37,490 nt of DNA from Massilia sp. HP4 (GTDB lineage: Bacteria > Pseudomonadota > Gammaproteobacteria > Burkholderiales > Burkholderiaceae_D): NCBI RefSeq assembly GCF_005222695.1, contig NZ_STGG01000033.1, positions 1 through 37,490 on the forward strand. The letters are read 5' to 3'. Below, in pieces: positions 14,600 to 20,955 of the stretch. Made by a program: the position numbers and the translations under genes. Position 1 is the stretch's first letter. Every line of letters begins with the position of its first letter. The notes beneath the pieces are model-generated. The model did not search any database, was not told the origin of the DNA, and saw only the letters and a list, made by a program, of their open reading frames with translations.

Positions 14600-14944
14600 T
14601 TAATGTTTGCGGCTCAGCAGGATGCCGAGCAGCACACCGACGCCGGCCGCGATCGCCATCGTGCGCCAGGGATTGTCGTGAACGTAGACATCGGCCGTGT
14701 GGGCCAATTCCTTGCCCTTTTCGACGGCATGGGTCGGCAGCAGGCTGGCGCCGCCCAGGGCCTTGTCGAGCAGCTCCATGCCGCGCGCACGCAATTCTTC
14801 GGCCTTTTCGCCGGTCAGCGAGGCGGCCGCGGTCAGCATCGATTGCGCATCGCGCACCAGCGCCTTCACGTCGGACTGGGTGGCATAGGTGCTGCCGCTG
14901 ATCGGGTGCATGCTGCCGTTGGTGTTGCGGGATGTTTCTAGCAT
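14600..14944 (-). CDS. DUF883 (ElaB/YqjD) membrane protein
   Basis: A 114-residue protein of the ElaB/YqjD type. A long soluble helix (about 22-88, DVKALVRDAQSML and GEKAEELRARGMELL) is followed by the conserved DNPWRTMAIAAGVGVLLGILLSRK C-terminal membrane anchor (about 91-113). E. coli YqjD and ElaB are tail-anchored inner-membrane proteins induced in stationary phase and under stress; YqjD binds ribosomes. GGAG lies upstream of the ATG. It is part of the minus-strand operon running from 16928 to 13726. Confidence 0.93.
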   Translation of the reverse strand: MLETSRNTNGSMHPISGSTYATQSDVKALVRDAQSMLTAAASLTGEKAEELRARGMELLDKALGGASLLPTHAVEKGKELAHTADVYVHDNPWRTMAIAAGVGVLLGILLSRKH

Positions 14945-14996
14945 GTTCTACTCCTGTAACTATGGTGAATCGGTCAGACTGGACGAACAAGCTGGC

Positions 14997-15530
14997 TCAG
15001 GCCATCAGGTCACGCAAATCGTCGGCATGCTCTTCTTCGACCGCCATGATGTCGATGAGCATATTGCGCGTGGTCGGATCCTTGTCGCCGATCGCCGCGA
15101 TCATTTGACGATATGACTCGATCGCCACCCGCTCGGCAATCAGGTCGGCCCGCACCATCGCCTGCACGTCGTCGGATTCGTCGTATTCGGCATGGCTGCG
15201 CGCGGTGAACGTGGCCGGATTGAAGTTGGGCGAGCCGTTGAGCTGCACGATGCGTTCGGCGATGCGGTCGGCGTGTTCCTGCTCTTGCTGGGCGTGCTCG
15301 AGGAACTCGGCCTTGATGTGGCCGGTGTTCGGGCCGGCCACCGTGTAGTAATGGCGCTTGTAGCGCATCACGCACAAGAGCTCGGTGGCCAGGGCGTCGT
15401 TGAGCATTGCGATGACCGCTTCGCGGTCGGCCTGGTAACCCTCGGTGACGGCGCCGTCATCGAGGTTGGCCGCCGCGCGGCGGATGGCCTCGATGTCGAA
15501 ACCGTGTGCCAGCTTGTTCGTCTGTTCCAT
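14997..15530 (-). CDS. Ferritin-like / bacterioferritin-type protein
   Basis: A 177-residue four-helix protein with di-iron-type ligands: E50, the LEHAQQEQEHADRI motif (E83/E85, H86), E138 in the third helix and EEEHADDL (E165-E167, H168) in the fourth. This matches ferritin-like proteins of the bacterioferritin/Dps-like group and suggests ferroxidase or iron storage and protection against oxidative damage. There is no clear heme-ligand methionine, so bacterioferritin proper is uncertain. AGGAAA lies before the ATG. It sits 27 bp after the OmpA-domain lipoprotein gene in the stress operon. Confidence 0.88.
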   Translation of the reverse strand: MEQTNKLAHGFDIEAIRRAAANLDDGAVTEGYQADREAVIAMLNDALATELLCVMRYKRHYYTVAGPNTGHIKAEFLEHAQQEQEHADRIAERIVQLNGSPNFNPATFTARSHAEYDESDDVQAMVRADLIAERVAIESYRQMIAAIGDKDPTTRNMLIDIMAVEEEHADDLRDLMA

Positions 15531-15557
15531 GCTGTTTCCTTACTCGGTTCAAAATGT

Positions 15558-16460
15558 TCAACGCATTGCTGCGCGTGGCGGGATTGCCGCACCCTCGTTC
15601 GACAGCACGATCTCGACGCGGCGGTTCTGCTGGCGGCCCGAGGCGTTGTCGTTCGACGCCACCGGGAAGGCCTGGCCGTAGGCTTTCATCGAGATGCGGT
15701 CGCGCGACACGCCCATCTGGGCCAGCGCAGTGGCGACCGCATTGGCGCGGCGCTGCGAGAGGTCCTGGTTATAGCTCGCGCTACCGGTACTGTCGGTAAA
15801 CCCTTCGACCAGCACCGAGCGGTTCGGGTTCTGCGTCATCACGTCGGCCAGTTTGCGCAGGGTCGAGGTCCCGTTCGGATTCAGCGTCGCCTGGTCGGTC
15901 GCGAACAGCACGTCGCCGATCGTCACCACATAGCCGCGCTCGGTCTTGACGGCCTGGATATCGTTCAGCAGGCCTTCGAGCTGGGCGGCGCGCTCGGCCA
16001 GCGCGGCATTCTGCTGCATGGTGGCCTGGGCCTGTGCCTGGGCTTGCTGGGCAGCGGCCTGGGCGGCCTCGGCCTCGCGCTTGGCGCGGTCGGCTTCCGC
16101 CGTGCGTGCCTCGAGGCGCACCTGGTCGCGCTGGCGCGACGCATCGGCGATGTCGGCCTCGGCCGCCTTGGCCTTGGCGACTTCTTGCGCGGTGGCGATG
16201 CGCTGCTTGGCGACATAGGCCAGGCGGTCGACGTCTGCCAGGCTTTCGCGGCGGTGCGCGGCCTGGTTGGCCTGGTCGAGCGCCTCGCTGGCCTGCTTGA
16301 ACTCCATCGGCGCATAGGTCGAGACCTGCGGATTATTGTTGGCGCTGACGAAGTCGGCGCGCGCCTGGTCCAGGGTCGGCGTGCTCATCGGCGCGCTGGC
16401 GCAGGCGGCGGCCAGCACGGCGGCGGCCAGGATCGATACGGCGGATTTACGGTTTTTCAT
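15558..16460 (-). CDS. DUF4398 + OmpA-domain lipoprotein
   Basis: A 300-residue lipoprotein (signal about 1-20, lipobox LAAAC). A DUF4398 helical domain (about 28-105, STYAPMEFKQASEALDQA) precedes a long Ala/Gln/Glu coiled coil (about 90-165). A C-terminal OmpA peptidoglycan-binding domain follows (about 175-288, with VVTIGDVLFATDQATL, EGFTDSTGSASYN and QQNRRVEIVLS). It should link the outer membrane to peptidoglycan. GAGGAA precedes the ATG. The neighbouring gene at 16539 encodes only the DUF4398 part, so the pair are tandem paralogues, one with and one without a wall anchor. Confidence 0.92.
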   Translation of the reverse strand: MKNRKSAVSILAAAVLAAACASAPMSTPTLDQARADFVSANNNPQVSTYAPMEFKQASEALDQANQAAHRRESLADVDRLAYVAKQRIATAQEVAKAKAAEADIADASRQRDQVRLEARTAEADRAKREAEAAQAAAQQAQAQAQATMQQNAALAERAAQLEGLLNDIQAVKTERGYVVTIGDVLFATDQATLNPNGTSTLRKLADVMTQNPNRSVLVEGFTDSTGSASYNQDLSQRRANAVATALAQMGVSRDRISMKAYGQAFPVASNDNASGRQQNRRVEIVLSNEGAAIPPRAAMR

Positions 16461-16538
16461 GTTCTTGTTCCTCTTCTTGTTGGAGCGCCGTTCGACGGCG
16501 CGGACTCATGCATTCAACACAGGCATTGAAGCTTCACA

Positions 16539-16928
16539 TCACTGGCTGTTGGCGCGATCGACTTCCTCGCGCAGCACGCGCAGGTCTTCGTTCAGCTGGG
16601 TCGAGGCGGCGGTGGCCTTGGCCGACACGGCCTTGCTCTGGGCCAGCTTGGCGTCGGCCTGGGCCTGGACCGCCAGCTCGCGCGCCAGCTTGTAGTCGCG
16701 CGCGGCCAGGGCCTGGTTGGCGCGGCCCATCTTGTCGCGGGCAGCGCTGATCTCGGCCGGCGCCAGTTCGGCGGCGCCCGCCGACACGGCGTTCTCCACT
16801 GCATGGCGCGAGACCGCCACGTCGGCCGTGGCCGGCGCCTGGTCGGGGCTCGCGCACGCGGTCAGCGCCAGTACGGCAGCGGCGCAGCCAAGGCGGGCAA
16901 ACCCGGTCATCGTTTGATGTTTATTCAT
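16539..16928 (-). CDS. DUF4398 lipoprotein
   Basis: A 129-residue lipoprotein with lipobox LALTAC (C25) and one DUF4398 helical domain (about 40-115, LAPAEISAARDKMGRANQAL and ARELAVQAQADAKLAQSKA). The start at 16928 has AGGAG 8 bases upstream and is preferred over Met7. It is the first gene of a minus-strand operon (DUF4398, DUF4398-OmpA, ferritin-like, DUF883, YqjE-like, unknown). The GTACG-N4-CGCAC palindrome lies 61 bp upstream. Function is unknown; an envelope-stress role is inferred from company. Confidence 0.88.
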   Translation of the reverse strand: MNKHQTMTGFARLGCAAAVLALTACASPDQAPATADVAVSRHAVENAVSAGAAELAPAEISAARDKMGRANQALAARDYKLARELAVQAQADAKLAQSKAVSAKATAASTQLNEDLRVLREEVDRANSQ

Positions 16929-16989
16929 CGCATATTCTCCTGGGGAAGTGTTGTAAGGAACGTTATAAACCTGTTATCGCCGCCGATCA

Positions 16990-17003
16990 GTACGTTGACG
17001 CAC
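16990..17003. promoter_or_regulatory. GTRCG-N4-CGCAC palindrome, site 4
   Basis: GTACG-TTGA-CGCAC in the divergent region, 61 bp from the start at 16928 and 129 bp from the start at 17133. One site could control the six-gene operon and the BON/OsmB-like pair. Confidence 0.6.
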
Positions 17004-17132
17004 ATTGTCCAAGGCAGCTGTGCCTCTGAAACACCCTGTAACAACACGGCATGCGCATTGTGTGTTGCCGAACAGATCAAACCAGCGCCGATCTCTACGC
17101 TTGCACCAAGTCACCGAGAAACGACATACCGA

Positions 17133-17459
17133 ATGAACCGATCGAGCGTCAAGCGTCATGGATTTACCCTGGTCTTGCTGGCCCTGCTGGCTGGCGGACC
17201 GCTGGCAGGCTGCGCCTCTGGCATCCCCGGCTTCGGCGCCGTCGATGCCGCACACGACGACGCCATCAGCGCCAGTGTGCGCAGCGCCATCCGGCTCGAT
17301 CCGGAACTGACGGTCTCCGATCTCGATGTCGACACGTACCAAGGCATTGTCCGGCTTAGCGGTTTCGTGAGCTCGGCGGACAGCGTAGCCGCGGCGGCCT
17401 CGGTCGCGCGAACCGTCAAGGGCGTCAAATCGGTCAGGAATGACCTGCGCCTGAAATAA
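17133..17459 (+). CDS. BON-domain lipoprotein
   Basis: A 108-residue lipoprotein with lipobox PLAGC (C27) and one BON domain (about 42-108, SASVRSAIRLDPELTVSDL, GIVRLSGFV and VKGVKSVRNDLRLK). It is paralogous to the BON lipoprotein at 10149. The ATG at 17133 is chosen for the signal peptide; a clear Shine-Dalgarno is missing (only GAGAAA about 15 bases upstream), so translation may be weak or the start may differ. The OsmB-like gene starts 20 bp downstream, indicating an operon. Confidence 0.88.
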   Translation: MNRSSVKRHGFTLVLLALLAGGPLAGCASGIPGFGAVDAAHDDAISASVRSAIRLDPELTVSDLDVDTYQGIVRLSGFVSSADSVAAAASVARTVKGVKSVRNDLRLK

Positions 17460-17479
17460 CCCCATCTAAGGAGATCACC

Positions 17480-17701
17480 ATGAAAACCATCAAAACCCTG
17501 GTAGTGACCGTCACCCTGGCAACCGCGGCAATCGGCATGACCGGCTGCGGCAATATGTCGAAGCAGGACCGTAACACCGCCATCGGCGCCGGCGCCGGCG
17601 CCGTGCTGGGCGGGGCCGTGACCGGCGGCAGCGCCATCGGCACCGTGGGCGGCGCAGCCGTCGGCGGCGTGATCGGCAACCAGGTCAAGACCACCAACTG
17701 A
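17480..17701 (+). CDS. osmB: OsmB-like glycine-zipper lipoprotein
   Basis: A 73-residue lipoprotein with lipobox MTGC (C23). The mature part, NMSKQDRNTAIGAGAGAVLG followed by GTVGGAAVGGVIGNQV, closely follows E. coli OsmB, a small osmotically induced outer-membrane lipoprotein of about the same length. AAGGAG precedes the ATG, 20 bp after the BON gene, so both are likely one transcript. A bidirectional terminator follows at 17729. Assignment is from remembered similarity. Confidence 0.85.
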   Translation: MKTIKTLVVTVTLATAAIGMTGCGNMSKQDRNTAIGAGAGAVLGGAVTGGSAIGTVGGAAVGGVIGNQVKTTN

Positions 17702-17728
17702 TCCAGGTAGTCCGCCACCAAAAACAAA

Positions 17729-17749
17729 ACGCCCGGCTCGTCCGGGCGT
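17729..17749. terminator. Bidirectional intrinsic terminator
   Basis: ACGCCCGG-CTCGT-CCGGGCGT. The plus strand continues CTTGCTT and the minus strand continues TTTGTTTTTGG. It lies between the OsmB-like gene and the convergent Crp/Fnr gene. Confidence 0.75.
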
Positions 17750-17771
17750 CTTGCTTGGTGGTGCTGAGGTC

Positions 17772-17801
17772 CGTAGGGTTGGCGGCTCCGCCGCCGACGC
17801 G
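17772..17801 (+). repeat. REP-like palindrome, copy A
   Basis: A 30-bp element with core GGCGGCTCCGCCGCC, nearly identical to the copies at 25516 and 25600. It lies between convergent genes and just before a hexamer repeat. Confidence 0.75.
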
Positions 17802-17824
17802 TCACCGTCACCGTCACCGCCACC
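17801..17824 (+). repeat. Short hexamer tandem repeat
   Basis: Three copies of GTCACC followed by GCCACC, directly after the REP-like palindrome and about 10 bp before the Crp/Fnr stop codon. Confidence 0.7.
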
Positions 17825-17834
17825 GAAATGATGT

Positions 17835-18563
17835 TCAGGTTTCCTGCGCCACCGACATTGCCCCCGCCTCCCTGACGATCTGGTAGCAGGTGCACGAGGC
17901 CGCCGCCAGGCCGTCCGGATCGAGGATCTCGATATTGCCGCGGCTGTAGTTGATCAGCCCCTGCTGCTGCAGCGCGCTGGCCGCCTTGGTCACGCCCACC
18001 CGGCGTACGCCGAGCGCATGGGCGAGGAATTCATGGGTCAGGTGGAAGCGGTCGGACTGCAGCCGGTCACGCGTCACCAGCAGCGAGCGCGCCAGGCGCG
18101 CCTCGAGCACGTGGAAGCGGCTGCAGACGGCGATCTGGATCGCCTGCGCCAGCAGCGCATCGGTGTAGCGGTACAGCACCCGCTGCAGGGCCGGATTGCG
18201 CTCGACCTCGGCGCGAAAGCGCGCGCCCTCCATGCGGCTGGCGCTACCCGCGCGCTGCACCACGGCGCGCACCTGGGTCGTGTCGTGGCCGAGCGCGGTG
18301 GTCACGCCGAGCATGCCCTCGCGTCCGACCTGGCCGACCTCGAGCGTCATGCGGCCTTCGACCACGCCCAGCAGCGATACCAGGCAATCGTGTGGAAAAT
18401 AAATGTGCTCGATCGGATTGCCGGCCTCGCACAGCACCTGCCCGGCCTCGACCGTGACCTGGTTCAGCAGCGGCAGCATGCGGGCCATGTCCTGTGGCGG
18501 CAACGCGGCCAGCAACAGGTTACTGTTGTGCTCGGCGACGGGCGGGTGAACGGCAGAGTTCAT
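17835..18563 (-). CDS. Crp/Fnr-family transcriptional regulator
   Basis: The 242-residue protein has an N-terminal cyclic-nucleotide-binding-like beta-roll (about 15-125, with EVGQVGREGMLG in place of the phosphate-binding cassette), a dimer helix (about 128-160) and a C-terminal winged helix (about 163-222). The recognition helix reads GVRRVGVTKAASAL (185-198). By alignment R188 holds the place of Crp R180, but V189 and K193 replace Crp E181 and R185, so the site should differ from the Crp consensus. Fnr cysteines are absent and the canonical cAMP contacts are not evident, so its effector is unknown. GAGGA precedes the ATG. A GTACG-N4-CGCAC palindrome lies in the shared upstream region, consistent with autoregulation. 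Confidence 0.9.
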   Translation of the reverse strand: MNSAVHPPVAEHNSNLLLAALPPQDMARMLPLLNQVTVEAGQVLCEAGNPIEHIYFPHDCLVSLLGVVEGRMTLEVGQVGREGMLGVTTALGHDTTQVRAVVQRAGSASRMEGARFRAEVERNPALQRVLYRYTDALLAQAIQIAVCSRFHVLEARLARSLLVTRDRLQSDRFHLTHEFLAHALGVRRVGVTKAASALQQQGLINYSRGNIEILDPDGLAAASCTCYQIVREAGAMSVAQET

Positions 18564-18676
18564 TTTTTCCTCAAGAGACTGGCAGCAAGGGCACGCAGCG
18601 CAAGCCGGGAACGCGGCGTTCCAGATACATTTGCAAACAATTTAAGCCAGCGTAACCGCCGCCCCTGAGCCAGTAT

Positions 18677-18690
18677 GTACGGTGACGCAC
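18677..18690. promoter_or_regulatory. GTRCG-N4-CGCAC palindrome, site 5
   Basis: GTACG-GTGA-CGCAC between the Crp/Fnr gene (113 bp) and the divergent glycine-zipper gene at 18760 (69 bp). Confidence 0.6.
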
Positions 18691-18759
18691 GGAAGCTCCG
18701 GTTGTTCCTGACGACAATTGTTGAACCCTCGGCGTCAACGCCATACGAAAGGAATAAAG

Positions 18760-19479
18760 ATGAATACGCCACCAAACCACCCCGTCAAGGGCCGCACCCA
18801 CCCCTTGCTGCTGCTGGCTGCCGCGGCCGTCGTGCTGTTCTGCATGGTCGGCACCGCCGCCATCATGGGCTGGCTGCCCTCGTCCGTCGGCGGCACCGCC
18901 AACCGCCAGCTGAGCGAAGCCGAGCGCCTGGCGCTGGCCTCGACCCTGCCGCAGGACGTGCCCCAGCCGGCGCCTGGCGTGGCCCCCGGCACGGACTACC
19001 CCGGCGCGCCGCTGGCGCCGGCGGCGCAGGCCTATGCGCCGGCGCCGGCCGTGGCCCCGGTGCAGCAGGCGCCGGCCCCGGTCGTGGCCGCACCCGTTAA
19101 AGAAAGCAAGCCGACCCAGGTCGCCGCCAACGAGCGCGACTGGTGCTCGAACTGCGGCAACGTGGAATCGGTGCGCACCATCACCCAGCGCGCCGAAGGC
19201 AGCGGCCTGGGCGCGGCCGGCGGCGCCGTCATTGGCGGCCTGCTGGGCAACCAGGTCGGCGGCGGCAGCGGCCGCACCCTGGCCACCGCGGCCGGCGCGA
19301 TCGGCGGCGCCGTGGTCGGCAACCAGGTCGAGGGCAATATGAAAGCCACCACCAGCTACGAGATCCGCGTGCGCCTGGACGACGGCACCTTGCGCACCTT
19401 CCGCCAGAACAGCCAGCCGCAATGGCGCAGCGGCGATCGCGTGCGCATCGTCAAGGGAAAGCTGCGCTCGGTCGCCTGA
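18760..19479 (+). CDS. Glycine-zipper 2TM protein with N-terminal membrane anchor
   Basis: A 239-residue protein. One N-terminal membrane helix (about 15-37, LLLLAAAAVVLFCMVGTAAIMGW) is followed by a long Pro/Ala-rich periplasmic spacer (about 60-125). Then come a short segment with two cysteines (CSNCGNVESVRTI), a glycine zipper (about 160-202, GAAGGAVIGGLLGNQVGGG...) and a beta end RVRIVKGKLRSVA. The last half is paralogous to the lipoprotein at 11379, but here the lipid anchor is replaced by a transmembrane helix. GGAAT lies before the ATG at 18760. Inner-membrane location and an envelope role are inferred. Confidence 0.87.
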   Translation: MNTPPNHPVKGRTHPLLLLAAAAVVLFCMVGTAAIMGWLPSSVGGTANRQLSEAERLALASTLPQDVPQPAPGVAPGTDYPGAPLAPAAQAYAPAPAVAPVQQAPAPVVAAPVKESKPTQVAANERDWCSNCGNVESVRTITQRAEGSGLGAAGGAVIGGLLGNQVGGGSGRTLATAAGAIGGAVVGNQVEGNMKATTSYEIRVRLDDGTLRTFRQNSQPQWRSGDRVRIVKGKLRSVA

Positions 19480-19504
19480 TCACGCACTCTGCATGACTAC
19501 CACA

Positions 19505-19541
19505 TGGCCGGAATCGCGCAAGCGTTCCGGCCAAAGTTTTT
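19505..19541 (+). terminator. Intrinsic terminator
   Basis: TGGCCGGAA (19505-19513) pairs with TTCCGGCCA (19525-19533), followed by AAG and five T. Confidence 0.75.
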
Positions 19542-19553
19542 CCTGAACGCAAT

Positions 19554-19567
19554 GTGCGCCAACGCAC
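19554..19567. promoter_or_regulatory. GTRCG-N4-CGCAC palindrome, site 6
   Basis: GTGCG-CCAA-CGCAC, 81 bp upstream of the small membrane-protein gene at 19649 and just after the preceding terminator. Confidence 0.6.
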
Positions 19568-19648
19568 GGAAATATGGATGAGCTGACCCGACAATCGAAT
19601 CACGCTGAAACGAATGGCGGGGCACACCATCAACCGTGGGAGAAACGC

Positions 19649-19873
19649 ATGAACAGCCTGGCATGGATCGGCATCATCGTCTGGGGAATCGTACTGACTC
19701 TGTTCGGCCTGCTGTCGGCCGGACCGGCGCCCGACGGACACGGTCACCTGCAGCCGCAGGACATCGTGTTCCTGATCGCGGGCGGCCTGGTGACCTGCCT
19801 GATCGGCTGCACCGGGCTGATGGGCATGATGGGCTGGATCCCTGGCATTCGCAAACAAAAAAGTTGTGTTTAA
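19649..19873 (+). CDS. Small two-helix membrane protein, unknown
   Basis: A 74-residue protein with two membrane helices (about 3-24, LAWIGIIVWGIVLTLFGLL, and 39-66) separated by a polar loop with HGHLQPQ. I do not recognise a family. GGGAGA lies about 8 bases before the ATG at 19649; an in-frame upstream start at 19574 adds 25 polar residues without a better site. It lies behind its own GTRCG-N4-CGCAC palindrome and is followed by a second tiny membrane-protein gene. Confidence 0.75.
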   Translation: MNSLAWIGIIVWGIVLTLFGLLSAGPAPDGHGHLQPQDIVFLIAGGLVTCLIGCTGLMGMMGWIPGIRKQKSCV

Positions 19874-19960
19874 TGTACGCCATCGAACGGTAGTCAACAG
19901 TACTCTGGTCAATACTGGAATCACAGCGCAACCGGCGCAAACAGTAGAGGAGAAACCATC

Positions 19961-20107
19961 ATGTTATATACCATCGCTGTCGTTCTCGTAATCCTGTGGC
20001 TGCTCGGCCTGGTGACCTCGTACACCATCGGCGGCTTCATCCATATCCTGCTCGTCGTCGCGGTCATCATGATCCTGGTTCGCCTGATCAGCGGTCGCGG
20101 CATATAG
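19961..20107 (+). CDS. 48-residue lmo0937-type membrane protein
   Basis: A short gene encoding MLYTIAVVLVILWLLGLVTS followed by YTIGGFIHILLVVAVIMILV and RLISGRGI. Two hydrophobic helices flank a Gly-Gly turn. This pattern matches the small lmo0937/DUF5670-type membrane proteins found widely near stress genes. GAGGAG lies 8 bases before the ATG, and the frame is open to TAG at 20105-20107. Function is unknown. A long nested hairpin with a U-tract lies immediately after it. Confidence 0.82.
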   Translation: MLYTIAVVLVILWLLGLVTSYTIGGFIHILLVVAVIMILVRLISGRGI

Positions 20108-20142
20108 ATGTAAAATGACAAGTCCCGCTTGTCGAAACACCC

Positions 20143-20195
20143 AATCCGTTTCGCGGTCGCGCCTGTTTCGGGCGTGACGACGAAACGGATTTTTT
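20143..20195 (+). terminator. Nested long hairpin with U-tract before the YiaD-like gene
   Basis: Outer stem AATCCGTTTCG (20143-20153) with CGAAACGGATT (20181-20191), inner stem GTCGCGCC (20156-20163) with GGCGTGAC (20171-20178, one G-U pair), then a run of T to 20195. It terminates the small gene upstream or acts as an attenuator in the leader of the gene at 20214, whose binding site starts 6 bp later. Confidence 0.7.
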
Positions 20196-20213
20196 ACTTT
20201 AAGGAGTTCCACC

Positions 20214-20882
20214 ATGAATAAAAACTTCATCAAGACGACTGCCGCCATCGCCATCGTCGCCCTCACCGCCACCGGCTGCGCCGACATGTCCACCACCCAG
20301 CGCGGCACCGCGACCGGCGCCGGCATCGGCGCCGGCCTGGGCGGCCTGATCGGTGGCACCACCAGCGGCGGCGGCGGTGGCCGCGTGGCAGGCGGCGCCG
20401 CCATCGGCGCGGCCGCGGGCGCCGTGATCGGCAATATCTGGTCCAAGCGCATGGAAGCCCAGAAGCAGCAGATGGAACAGGCCACCCAGGGCACCGGCGT
20501 GCAAGTCACCCAGACCCAGGACAACCGCCTGAAACTCGAGATCCCGAGCGATATCTCGTTCGATACGGGCCGTTCTGACATCAAGGGCAACTTCCAGCCG
20601 ATCCTGCAGCGCTTCGCCCAGACGCTGCAAGAAAATCCGAACACCAATGTGGTCATCATCGGCCACACCGACAGCACCGGCAGCGACTCCATCAACCAGC
20701 CGCTGTCGGTCGACCGCGCCTCGCGCACCCGCGACTACCTGGCCGGCCGCGGCGTGAACCCGAACCGCATCACCATCGAGGGCCGCGGCTCGCGCGAACC
20801 GATCGCCTCGAACAACGACAATGCAGGCAAGGCGCGCAACCGCCGTGTCGAGATCTACGTCGCCGAACCGGCGCGCGGCTGA
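20214..20882 (+). CDS. YiaD-like OmpA-family lipoprotein with glycine zipper
   Basis: A 222-residue lipoprotein (lipobox TATGC, C22). A glycine zipper (about 31-78, GTATGAGIGAGLGGLIGGTT and GGAAIGAAAGAVIGNIWSK) precedes a helical spacer and an OmpA peptidoglycan-binding domain (about 105-218: SDISFDTGRSDIKG, IIGHTDSTGSDSIN, KARNRRVEIYV). This is the plan of E. coli YiaD. It would anchor the outer membrane to peptidoglycan. AAGGAG lies before the ATG. There is no GTRCG palindrome here; instead a nested hairpin occupies the leader. Confidence 0.93.
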   Translation: MNKNFIKTTAAIAIVALTATGCADMSTTQRGTATGAGIGAGLGGLIGGTTSGGGGGRVAGGAAIGAAAGAVIGNIWSKRMEAQKQQMEQATQGTGVQVTQTQDNRLKLEIPSDISFDTGRSDIKGNFQPILQRFAQTLQENPNTNVVIIGHTDSTGSDSINQPLSVDRASRTRDYLAGRGVNPNRITIEGRGSREPIASNNDNAGKARNRRVEIYVAEPARG

Positions 20883-20899
20883 TCTTCTAAGCCCACGAT

Positions 20900-20928
20900 G
20901 ACAAAGGCCGGCAATGCCGGCCTTTGTC
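20900..20928. terminator. Bidirectional terminator with perfect 13-bp stem
   Basis: GACAAAGGCCGGC-AAT-GCCGGCCTTTGTC between the convergent YiaD-like and aminotransferase genes, followed by GTTTC on the plus strand and CATCG on the minus strand. Confidence 0.75.
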
Positions 20929-20955
20929 GTTTCAAGACGCTGATATCGCGGGTAT

